Assembly: GCA_900472295.1 (NCBI GenBank)
Contig: UCIA01000008.1
Coordinates: 109,875-173,874 of the forward strand
Direction: 5' to 3'
Source: Hyphomicrobiales bacterium
GTDB taxonomy: Bacteria; Pseudomonadota; Alphaproteobacteria; Rhizobiales; Rhizobiaceae
DNA: 64,000 nucleotides
Positions 24,501 to 28,911 of the stretch are shown here, piece after piece (the first letter of the stretch is position 1; each line of letters opens with the position of its first letter). The notes under the pieces are model-generated. The model made no database searches, was not told where the DNA came from, and saw only the letters and a program-made list of their open reading frames with translations. The position numbers and the translations under genes are program-made.

Positions 24501-27500
24501 ATTCCCGATGCCGCCTATGTCGATGCCCAGGCTGTCTCGCTGAACGTGTCCGGCTATTTCACGGATATCGATGGCGACACGCTGACCTTCACGCAGACCG
24601 GCCTGCCGGCAGGACTGTCGCTCGATCCGGCGACCGGCCTGATCACCGGCACGGTGGCGAACGATGCCTCGCAGGCAGGTGGCGGCGTCTACACGGTGAT
24701 CGTCACCGCAACCGATACTGCCGGCAATCCGGTGAGCGAGACCTTCACGGTCACCATCACCAATCCGCCGCCCGTCGCCCGCGACGATAGCGCCGCGACG
24801 GCCGAGAACACCCCAGTTTCAGGCTCGGTGTTCGCCAACAATGGCAGCGGCGCCGACAGCGATCCCGATGGCGATACGATCGTGGTCAGCGCGGTCAACG
24901 GCGCGGCCGGGGGCGTCGGAACAGGCGTTGCCGGTTCGGCCGGCGGCAGCTTCACCATCAATCCGGATGGCACGTTCAATTTCGATCCCGGGACGGATTT
25001 CGATTCGCTCCAGGTTGGCGAAAGCCGCACGACGAGCATCCTTTACACCATCTCGGACGGGCAGGGCGGCACGTCGACGGCAACCTTCACCGTTACCGTG
25101 AACGGTCAGAACGATGCGCCGGCAGGTTCGGATACGGCCATCGGCACACAGGAAGACACGCCGGTCAGTGGCACCTTGCCGGTGGCGACCGATGCCGATG
25201 GCGACCCGCTGACCTACGGCGTCGGCACGCAGCCGTCCAACGGCACGGTAACGGTGAACCCGGACGGCACCTACACCTACACGCCAAACGGCAACTTCAA
25301 CGGCCCGGACAGTTTCACCTATACGGTGACGGATGGGGCGACCACCGTGACCTATACGGTTTCGGTGGGGGTCGGCGCGGTCAACGACCCGCCGGTTGCC
25401 CAGGACAATAGCCACACCATCGCCGAGGATGGCTCGGTCAGCGGCGCCATCAGCTTCACCGATGTCGACAACACGCCGGCACAGATCACGGTTTCGCTGC
25501 AGACGCCAGCGGCCAACGGGGCCGTGGTCGTCAACCCCGATGGCACCTATACCTACACTGCCAATCCGGACTTCAACGGCATCGATACCTTCACGGTCCT
25601 CGTCGCTGATCCGAATGGCGGCCAGACTACGGCAACGGTGACGATCAACGTCACGCCCGTCAACGATGCGCCGGTGGCCGTCGACGATACGGCCACCACC
25701 ACCGAGAACACGACCGTCTCCGGCAATGTTGTCCTCGATATCACCGGTCGCGACAGCGACGTCGACGGCGATGCGCTTACCGTAGTCGGTGTAGGCGGCC
25801 CGGCGGGCGGTGTGGCCGCTCCGATTGCCGGCAGCAATGGCGGCACGTTCGTGATCCAGCCGGACGGCTCGTTCAATTTCAATCCGGGCGGCGATTTCGA
25901 CAATTTGCCCGTTGGCCAGATCCGGACCACGACGATCACCTATACGATCTCCGACGGCAATGGCGGCACCGACACGGCAACGCTGACGATCACCGTGACC
26001 GGCGTGAACGACGCTCCGGACGCGACGACGCTGCCTGCCCAGTCAAACCAGGATGGCGCGTCGGTTTCCTTCAATGCGGGCTCCGCATTCTCCGATGTCG
26101 ATGGCGACACACTCACCTTCGATGTAACCGGCCTACCGCCGGGCCTTGCCTTCGATCCGGCAACCGGAGCGATCAGCGGCACGATCGACCCTGATGCATC
26201 GGGACTGACAGGCACCACAAACTACAGCGTTACCGTCACCGCCGACGACGGCAATGGCGGCAGCGTCGCCCGTACCTTCACCTGGACGGTGACCAATCCG
26301 GGGCCGGATGCCGTCAATGATGACGTCACGGTTGCCGAAGACGGCAGCCTTTCTGGCTCGGTCCTGGCTGACAATGGCAACGGCGCAGACAGCGATCCCG
26401 ACGGCGATCCGCTTTCGGTCTCGCTGGTGTCGCCACCGGCCAATGGCGCGCTGACGCTCAATCCGGATGGCACCTTCACCTACGTCCCGGGCGCCGATTT
26501 CAACGGCATCGACAGCTTCACCTACCAGGTCAGCGACGGCAATGGCGGCTTCGACACCGCAACGGTGACCATCAATGTGACGCCGGTCAATGACAGCCCG
26601 ATTGCCCGTGACGACAGCTTTATCGTCAACGAGGACGGCAGCGTCGACATCCCTGTGCTGCAGAACGACAGCGACGTGGACGGCGACACGCTGACCGTGA
26701 CCGAGGTCGACGGGCAGCCGATTGCGGTCGGCGGTTCAGTGCCCGTGACCGGCGGAACGGTGACGCTCAATGCGGACGGGACGTTGCGCTTCACCGCCAA
26801 TCCCGACTTCAACGGCGCGCCGACTTTCACCTATACGGTGTCCGATGGCACGGTGAGCGCGCAGGCCACCGTCGGCGGAACGGTTCAGCCGGTCAACGAC
26901 GCCCCGGTCAACACGCTGCCGCCAACCTTCAATGGCACCGAAGACCAGCCGCTGACGCTCAACGGTCTTGCGGTCACCGATGTCGATGCTGGCGGCGGGC
27001 CGATCACGGTCACGCTGTCTGTCGATGCGGGCACGCTGGCAGCGGCCTCTGCGGCTGGAATCACCGTGACAGGTTCCGGCACCGGATCCATTACGCTGTC
27101 GGGAACGCTGGCCGACATCAACGCCTATCTCGCCGGCGCATCGGCTCCCGTCTACACGCCCATTGCCAATTCCAATGATCCGGTCACCCTGACGATGACC
27201 ACCGACGATGGCGGCAATACCGGCAGTGGTGGGCCATTGTCCGATACCGACACGGCAACGATCCTTCTGCAGCCGGTCAACGATCTGCCGGTTGCCTCGG
27301 GCGATTCTCCCGTCACGCCGGAAGATACGCCTGTCGCCGGCCAGATCACCGCCTCGGATGTGGATGGCGATGCCCTGACATTCACGCTGGTTGGCCAGCC
27401 GCCGAACGGCACGGTCGTCCTCAATGCCGACGGCAGCTACCTCTACACGCCGAACGCCGATTTCAACGGCACCGAAACCTTCCAGGTTTCGGTCGATGAC

Positions 27501-28841
27501 GGCCATGGCGGGATCGTGACCGCGACGGTCACCATAACGGTCACGCCGGTCAACGACGCCCCGGTCGGGCAGGACACCGAGATCACCGCAACCGAAGACA
27601 CGCCGTTCAGCGGAACATTGCCGTCGGCCACCGATCCGGAGGGCGATCCGCTCTCTTATGGCGTCGGCTCGCAGCCCGGTCATGGCATCGTGACGGTCAA
27701 TCCGGACGGTACCTACAGTTACACGCCCGATCCCGACTACAATGGTCCGGACAGCTTCACCTATACGGTGAGTGACGGCGAGACGACGGTGACCTACACC
27801 GTTTCCATCGATGTCACGCCGGTGAATGACCCGCCCGTGGGATCGGATGCGACCATCGATGCGAACGAAGACACGCCGCTCGATGGCAGGTTACCCGTTG
27901 CGACCGATGTCGATGGCGATCCACTGACCTATGGAGCCGGCTCACAGCCCGCTCATGGCACGCTGGTGGTCAATCCCGACGGCACATTCACCTATACGCC
28001 CGCCCCGGACTATGTCGGCCCCGACAGCTTCACCTATACGGTGAGCGACGGCACGGCCACGGTGACCTATACGATCACGCTCAATGTGCTGCCGGCCGGC
28101 GAGCGCGCGCCACTCGAGATCGATCCGCCGATGGTCTTTCCGGAAGATCGCCCTCCAGGGCCGTCCGGCATTGCGGTGGATGGCGAGATATCGCAATCGA
28201 TCGGCGATCTCAACAGCATCTATGACGGCATCACCACCGATGGGCTGATCGACAGCGTGGTCAACAATTTCGGCTCACTGAACGGCGTTTCCGGCCTGCC
28301 TGCTGAAGGCGCGGTGTTGCATGCGGTCAGGCAGATCGGCGAGTGGTCCGACAGCACGAAACGGATCGACGACCTGATGGTCCAACCCTTCCGGGGTGGC
28401 TCGACCATCCATCTGGGTGGCGCCGGCGAGCGGACCTGGTTCGAGGCCGACACGATCCTCAATGAGGGACTGCTCTACATCCTCATCTCCGCGCGCGAAG
28501 GCAGCGACGCGATCGAGTTCCGGGTCACGCAAGCGGACGGCAGGGCGCTGCCGGAATGGCTTGGCGTGACCCGCAATGGCGTGACCATCGGACTGGCGCC
28601 GGTCGGCTTGCAGTTCATCGACTTGCGCGTCCAGGCGGTGTCCGACGACGGAGTGGTCGAAGATACGTTCCGCGTCGATCTGCCGACAGGAGTCATTTCC
28701 AACCATACGGCCGATCGCCGTGCAGGTGTCGAGAACGGGTTCTTCTCGGACCGGCTCCATCGCGAATTGAACGGCAGCGCGGATGAGGCAAATGTGCTGG
28801 CCAAGGCCCTGGGCAATTGGACCGCCATGCTAAACGGTTGA
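6591..28841 (+). CDS. Giant (7,416 aa) DUF4347 / cadherin-like repeat surface protein
   Basis: This is a probable exported adhesin or surface-layer protein. Residues 33-42 (LEQRIAFDAA) match the LEPR-type motif found near the N-terminus of large exported repeat proteins; no Sec signal is visible. Residues about 98-258 are a DUF4347 domain with His in HIISHG (151-156) and Cys199 in YGCD. A unique beta-rich domain spans about 262-560, and a jelly-roll-like segment about 690-860. From about residue 560 to 7167 there are roughly 57 Ig/cadherin-like modules, bounded by N-D-x-P motifs and rich in Asp, Thr and Gly. They include Cadherin_5/Big_9-like units and dystroglycan-type units (GLPPGLSxDxxTGxISGTI). 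Residues 7168-7416 form a non-repeated C-terminal domain. Only two cysteines were found (199 and 2221). No RTX nonapeptides are present. GAGGG precedes the ATG. It is divergent from the TolC/HlyD operon, its likely exporter. Confidence 0.9.
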   Translation: MNERPRHPKSGMEVGSAASRKSRNKFSTMLMELEQRIAFDAAGAATVEKVQQDADHPADQAEQQQGDSNTDHAALVEALRHTIPDANDAPAQPQVEKPIQIVFVDSSVPDYDELLQGIEGEYEVVVLDAGQDGVKQMANVLQNMDNVEAIHIISHGNQGTLSLGTATLTAETMAGEYRDELSAIRSSLTDNADIMIYGCDFAQGEAGIRAANLMSDLTGADVAATTDDTGAEELGGNWNLEYHAGAIEAHAIDIHDYDSLLAQTTINSTGGVLASGADGLRIYVTNLGQIQVLYQNQNQFYSPTITDTNTNLFNGLYMAVGSQVVGPDHGAEGMTKVAWQPLSQTLTGSGTAADPWVVTTTMYYNANGTAGYQASADFLATVLTSYTAGTKYFTNTVTVTPPSTNTAQIKWYQAADTYLGGSDAGPAYALAPGIGSTTNPAADLSVIGTRRDFGTADEVFVGFAEVDGGRQFDRVYSGLYNATNLYGSGAGNGTGIAGGGNIVNTITTAAATDNGIGVQFNLGAINSATTFSYRLVFDSDTTLDLDGNNSTAAGNNYVTAYGVGSGAQINVVDADTVITNVVADIRSATVTITNLQAGDVLSVLGTLPTGITASISGGTVTLTGSASEAAYQAALRQVMFSSTSSALVNRSLTISVFNEISSATTSANTTINIGRAPVVDLNSGTDPTQIVSNGGFTGTTGWTTTGTGGASGGGYLWSGDFTTGTLRQAGISGWDVGSAPSGAAQLSFDFRWNNGSPDNSSSATMDVSVGGVVYARITSGNTSGTANTATITYLNGASGSPATIAGSASSLTSITLNLPSTVAATGDLLFSFNAGGSILVPGRDDMFIDNVSVLTQVDATAGLNFSGAYTENGTPVAIADTDNTVRDVDSTSMASATIVLTNATAGDVLNVGALPAGITSSVDTSVAGQITIRLAGVGSKADYAAAIRGITYANTGDNPSTDNRIINVTVNDGALTSAVSTTTISVAVVNDAPVNALPASGWTTNEDTSLVLNGLSVSDPDAGAGTITVTLTVGSGMLTAANAGGVTVAGSGSTALTLTGTLANINAYLAATSAPVYAPVANANGPVSLTMVTNDVGNTGTGGALTDTDTRTITINPVNDAPTLDLDASGAGTGFGSAYTEGGTAAAIADTDSLIADIDDTNIESATIVVANAQAGDVLSVAGALPAGITATWNPATFTLTLTGSATKAAYETAIEQVGYSSTSDNPTLGGSATSRTINVIVNDGEANSNIAVATVTITAVNDAPVNTLPGAGWTTSEDTGIALTGLSVADPDVNGGTMTVTLSVGSGTLTALAGGGVAVAGSGSGSITLTGTLAGLNAYLASASAPVYTPVADANGPVTLTMTTNDGGNSGTGGALTDVDTAIITIVPVNDAPVLDLDASGSGTGFTTTYTENGAGVAIADTDSLITDIDSTDLTSATIVIANGQAGDVLSVAGSLPAGITATWNPATFTLTLSGSATKAAYETALEQLRYSSTSDNPSTVQRTINFTVNDGAANSNTAIAAVNVIAVNDAPVNTVPASALVSEDVMTALSGISVADVDSGTVTVTLSVANGTLSPSVIAGTVTGNNTGTLTVSGTVAQVNSVLASLRYQGNSDYNGSDTLTVVTSDGALSDTDTVAITVTPVADIVADTVTTTEDTPISFNAITGTNGASADNFESAGRAISAVTQPPAGQGSVSFNADGTITYTPATNFNGMTTFSYTVTSGGVTETATVTVTVGAVNDAPVNTLPISGWTTDEDTTVALTGLSVTDLDAAAGTITVTLNVGSGTLTAEASGGVATSGSGTATLTLTGTLADINAYLASAAAPVFAPSANANGPVTLTMTTNDGGNTGSGGALTDTDSRTITIAPVNDAPVNTMPSSYATNEDTALGLTGLQIADIDAGSGTMTVVLAVNSGNLSAIAGGGVTVAGAGTSSLTLTGTLADINAFLSGASRPTFTPLADFNGPVTLTMTTGDGGNTGSGGALSDADTRTITVNPVNDPPMLDLDASGAGTGFSTSYTENGVGVAIVDTDSLVTDIDSANMASATVVIANGQAGDVLSIAGGLPAGITATWDPATFTLTLTGSATKAVYETALEQVRYASTSDNPSTVTRTINVTVNDGAADSNIAVATVTVTAVNDAPVNTLPAAGWTVNEDTALVLSGLSVTDPDAGTSTVTVTLSVGSGTLAAATGGGVTVAGSGTGTVTLTGTLTSINAYLASASCPVYTPVADFNGPVTLNMTTSDGIESDTDARTITVTPVTDIATDTATTNEDTAVIIDVNANDTFENGGHSITAINGASIVVNGVVPVANGTVRLNADGTLSFTPAADYNGNASFTYTVTSGGVTETATVNVTVTAINDTPVNAVPNGQTTAEDTPLAIGGVTVSDVDGGTLTTTLTVTHGALAVTGGGGASIGGNGSGTVTISGTAAQINAALLGLTYNATADYNGPAQLTVQTSDGTLSDSDIVAITVTPVVDIVADAVTTNEDTPVSFNAITGTNGASGDNFENAGRVLSAVTQPAAGEGTVTFNPDGTITYTPAANFNGTTSFTYTVTSGGVTETTTVTVTVNPVNDAPVNTVPSAQTTAEDTTIVFTPSAGNAISVNDVDGGTLTVTLSVTNGAFSLAGVAGLSFATGDGTSDTTMTFSGTAAAINAALAGASYVPTADYHGPAQLTIQTSDGTASDSDTIAINVTPVADISDDNALTDEGTPVTISVLANDNFENTSRAITAVNGLAITPGGGAVAVANGTVRLNTAGQLIFTPTTDFNGNVSFTYTVNSGGVTETATVNVAVASINTPPVNSLPSAYSAVEDTALGLTGLQIADADAGAGTVSVTLSVDAGALTAGAAGGVTVSGSGTGSITLSGSLADINAYLAGASRPTFTPAANATASVTLTMTTSDNGNTGGPALVDIDTSTITITPVNDAPAGADNTVTIGEDTSFTFTAADFGFSDPNDSPNNTLASVVITTIPANGVLSLGGTPVTAGQVITAANIANLTWTPAANTNGAALASFTFQVRDNGGGTNGGQDTDLSPNTFTFNVTATNDAPVNTLPVSYGVNEDNALGLTGLQVSDVDAGNGLVTVTLNVGSGTLSALAGSSVAVSGSGSGTLVLTGTVADLNAYLASASRPTFNPATNFNGPVTLTMTTNDGGNTGTGGALTDTDTATITVAPVNDAPVASNAAIETNEDTQFLGNLPAATDVDGDTLTYGAGATAPAHGTVTINADGSYTYTPGADYSGPDTFTYTVSDGTVAVEYTVTVTVNPLNDAPVAVDDGAQTDANTAANVNIIGNDTDADGDSLTVAEVNGASANVGTAVAGSNGGTFTIGSNGVAVFNPAGAFADLAAGQTRTTSITYQVSDGHGGFDTATLTITVIGTDDTPVSTPIANQTSNDAQVVSFDVSGNFSDPDAGDTLSFTATGLPAGLTIDPATGVISGTIDRSASLSGPYAVTVTATDSTGLQTSRNFTWTALNPAPVASNDALATTENTGLNGSVFADNGNGADSDPDGDPITVSAVGGSAAGVGAAVAGSNGGAFTINADGTYSFVPGTGFDDLAAGQTRTTTVTYTISDGQGGTSSATVSVTVTGQNDAPVAAGDSFTTNEDTPVTFDVRTNDGDVDGGTLAVSEINGQAITAGGSVPVTGGTVTLNANGTLTFTPAPDFNGTPSFTYTVSDGQGGTATATVNGTVNPVQDPPVAVGDTFTTNEDVAVTFDVRGNDSDPDGDALSVTQIDGINIAPGGSVAVTGGTVTLNANGTLTFTPTADFNGAPSFAYTISDGQGGTATATVNGTVTPVQDAPVALADSFTTSEDVAVDIAVLGNDRDADGDPLTITQIDGQTISVGGSVSVTGGTVTLNANGTLTFTPTADFNGAPSFTYTISDGQGGAATAAVNGTVNPVNDPPIAADDAFTTNEDTAAVFDVRTNDTDIDGGPLSVTQVDGQNISAGGSVVVAGGMVSLGADGRLTFTPTANFNGAPSFTYTISDGQGGTANATVMGIVTPVNDPPVAADDSFTTNEDTPVIIDVRANDSDVDGNAVTVTQINGANIAIGGSVAVTGGSVMLNTDGTLTFAPDANFNGTPSFTYTISDGLGGTATATVNGTVSPVNDAPVSSNASVTTPEDGTLNGNLPPATDLDGDTVTYAAGTTTPGHGSVTINPDGTYSYVPDPNFNGTDTFSFVVSDGNGGTNEYTVTVDVTAENDAPAGTPIPDRAHPDGAAVSFDVSGFFSDVDGDTLSFTQSGLPPGLSINAAGIISGTIDRQASQGGPGGNGVYSVTVTVGDGQGGTTSETFTFTVGNPPPVAVNDNAVTNEDTPVTINVLDGTASGGTADSDPDGDPLAVTAASAANGTVTIGANGQITYVPNTNFNGTDTITYTISDGNGGTATATVTVTVNAANDAPAGLPIADRTRNDGDTDAINVSAYFSDADGDTLAYTATGLPPGLSIDPPTGVISGTIQNDASGPTGEQVYTVTVTASDGNGGTTPVTFRYTVLNLPPVAENDTATTTEDTPVEIDILANDSDPDGDADEVIRVNNVVLTVGGPAVATANGSVQLILNGGGQEVLRFTPNANYNGNETFSYTIDDGNGGVDTATVTVTVTPANDDPVITNPIPDRVRADGQTFNYDVSDFFGDPDGDGLNFVITGLPAGLSYDPATGIISGTIDHTASQGGTGGVYAVTITAYDRPGGTGLSTVQTFDLTVTNPAPTAANDAVTVNEDTPASFNVLTGAGTTSGAAGADTDPDGDTLTVTAASAGNGTVAIGANGLLTYTPNANFNGTDTIIYTISDGDGGTSTATVTITVVSVNDAPTADPVPTQIDSDSQSVDYDASGYFGDVDGDTLTFSATGLPPGLSIDLSTGRITGTLPADASNNTPYVATITASDGHGGTVQQTITWIVTNLPPKAFSDTLTLSENASGGGNALDNDSDPDGDPIAIDQVNGNASAVGQPVLGSNGGTFVINADGTYTFNPGTAFDDLQLGETRTTTVTYRITDTDGDSDTATITVTVNGVNDAPTADTIPAYTHADGQSMTTNPLNVAAFFHDVESDTLSLSATGLPPGLSMDATGNITGTIANNASAGGPYTVTVTASDGNGGTVQQAFTFNVTNPAPTAQNDTATTTEDTPVESIDVIGNDTDPDGDALFVDPAFPPLAGHGTVTINPDGTLRYVPNPDYNGVDTIVYRVSDGQGGFSTGVVTVNVGAENDAPSVTPIADMQRNDSDVISLDVTGNFSDPEGDPLTYNITGLPPGLTYDPNTGVISGSIAPGASGPTGTQSYVVTVTASDGFPGGDTATQFTFIVNNLAPEANNDSATTAEDTPVNIPVLANDSDPDGDTGVVITVNGVDLILDGPSVQTTNGSVSLVMDGTEMVLRFTPNPNYVGTESFTYTIDDGNSGVDTATVAIDVTAVNDAPVANTIPDQSQPDSSSVNLNVSTFFSDVDGDDLDFTVTGLPPGLSYDPETGVITGTLTAGASQGSPYTVTVTANDRDGGAGLAATMSFVFTVTNPAPVAANDTVTTNEDTAVTFNPISGAGTTSGAGGADADPDGDPLVVTEIEGQPIAANGTVTVTNGTVRLNADGTLTFTPSADFNGTAVIDYRISDGNGGFADASITVTVNAVNDVPTIDLNASTGGTGHSATYTEGGSPVAIANGDAVALDVEDQIVSLDVSLAGFVNGSAERIHLNGSVDLIYGTASSGTITFGGTTFAFTYDGASGLHFENAAGSSTPMVGSDASALVRALQYDNTSDNPTAGARTLTFSVTDAQGAISAPAVATITVAPVNDNPIAVNDTATTGENTPLTGTAPGVLGNDSDPENDALVVSAVTGGTVGGTVTGSSGGSFVINADGSYSFDPSTAFEDLQAGETRSTTVTYTVSDGNGGTATATLTVVVTGANDAPVGANDAITTVEDTPFIGTLPAATDVDGDDLTYAAATQPAHGTVSISADGTYVFTPAADYHGPDSFTYTVSDGTTTVTYTVSIDVTPDQDAPVGSDIPDAAYVDAQAVSLNVSGYFTDIDGDTLTFTQTGLPAGLSLDPATGLITGTVANDASQAGGGVYTVIVTATDTAGNPVSETFTVTITNPPPVARDDSAATAENTPVSGSVFANNGSGADSDPDGDTIVVSAVNGAAGGVGTGVAGSAGGSFTINPDGTFNFDPGTDFDSLQVGESRTTSILYTISDGQGGTSTATFTVTVNGQNDAPAGSDTAIGTQEDTPVSGTLPVATDADGDPLTYGVGTQPSNGTVTVNPDGTYTYTPNGNFNGPDSFTYTVTDGATTVTYTVSVGVGAVNDPPVAQDNSHTIAEDGSVSGAISFTDVDNTPAQITVSLQTPAANGAVVVNPDGTYTYTANPDFNGIDTFTVLVADPNGGQTTATVTINVTPVNDAPVAVDDTATTTENTTVSGNVVLDITGRDSDVDGDALTVVGVGGPAGGVAAPIAGSNGGTFVIQPDGSFNFNPGGDFDNLPVGQIRTTTITYTISDGNGGTDTATLTITVTGVNDAPDATTLPAQSNQDGASVSFNAGSAFSDVDGDTLTFDVTGLPPGLAFDPATGAISGTIDPDASGLTGTTNYSVTVTADDGNGGSVARTFTWTVTNPGPDAVNDDVTVAEDGSLSGSVLADNGNGADSDPDGDPLSVSLVSPPANGALTLNPDGTFTYVPGADFNGIDSFTYQVSDGNGGFDTATVTINVTPVNDSPIARDDSFIVNEDGSVDIPVLQNDSDVDGDTLTVTEVDGQPIAVGGSVPVTGGTVTLNADGTLRFTANPDFNGAPTFTYTVSDGTVSAQATVGGTVQPVNDAPVNTLPPTFNGTEDQPLTLNGLAVTDVDAGGGPITVTLSVDAGTLAAASAAGITVTGSGTGSITLSGTLADINAYLAGASAPVYTPIANSNDPVTLTMTTDDGGNTGSGGPLSDTDTATILLQPVNDLPVASGDSPVTPEDTPVAGQITASDVDGDALTFTLVGQPPNGTVVLNADGSYLYTPNADFNGTETFQVSVDDGHGGIVTATVTITVTPVNDAPVGQDTEITATEDTPFSGTLPSATDPEGDPLSYGVGSQPGHGIVTVNPDGTYSYTPDPDYNGPDSFTYTVSDGETTVTYTVSIDVTPVNDPPVGSDATIDANEDTPLDGRLPVATDVDGDPLTYGAGSQPAHGTLVVNPDGTFTYTPAPDYVGPDSFTYTVSDGTATVTYTITLNVLPAGERAPLEIDPPMVFPEDRPPGPSGIAVDGEISQSIGDLNSIYDGITTDGLIDSVVNNFGSLNGVSGLPAEGAVLHAVRQIGEWSDSTKRIDDLMVQPFRGGSTIHLGGAGERTWFEADTILNEGLLYILISAREGSDAIEFRVTQADGRALPEWLGVTRNGVTIGLAPVGLQFIDLRVQAVSDDGVVEDTFRVDLPTGVISNHTADRRAGVENGFFSDRLHRELNGSADEANVLAKALGNWTAMLNG
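9945..12998 (+). repeat. Triplicated long module inside the giant gene (9945, 10761, 12582)
   Basis: Three modules share the order LDLDASG, YTEN/YTEG, ADTDSL, AGDVLS and TFTLTLTGSATKA. They lie at 9945-10373 (143 codons), 10761-11177 (139 codons) and 12582-12998 (139 codons). The second and third are equal in length and close in sequence, which points to segmental duplication. Other modules lie between the copies. Confidence 0.65.
17331..18875 (+). repeat. Five in-register 309-bp tandem repeats
   Basis: Five consecutive units of exactly 309 bp (103 codons) start at 17331, 17640, 17949, 18258 and 18567. Each runs from N/Q-D-x-P-x-A through NEDTxVxxDVRxND, GGSVxVTGGxVxLN and TFTPxxxFNGxPSFTYTISDG. 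The block ends where NDAPVSSN begins at 18876. The even length and high similarity suggest recent expansion by unequal recombination, and such a block could vary in copy number between strains. Confidence 0.75.
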
Positions 28842-28911
28842 ACGTAAAAGACTATCTCGGCCACGGGCGGTGCGCAAACCCGCGCCGTAACCTGCAGGTG
28901 CCACAGCTTTC

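Larger units (their letters stand above)
8340..28091 (+). repeat. Coding tandem array of about 57 Ig/cadherin-like modules
   Basis: The modules are 75-145 residues long and begin with N-D-(A/P/x)-P or the related N-(P/L)-(A/P)-P. Three module types succeed each other. From about 9.5 to 15.3 kb they are mostly long units with EDT and LTGTLADINAYLA. From 17.3 to 18.9 kb they are uniform 103-residue units with GGTVTLNANGTLTFTP. From 16.7 to 26.3 kb dystroglycan-type units alternate with VCBS-like units. Acidic DxDGDxL loops recur and may bind calcium. The count is by eye from boundary motifs, so it may be off by a few. Confidence 0.8.

Noticed and set aside
6591..28841. RTX toxin or RTX adhesin
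   Set aside because: No GGxGxDxux nonapeptide series is present at the C-terminus or elsewhere; the aspartates lie in Ig/cadherin-type loops.
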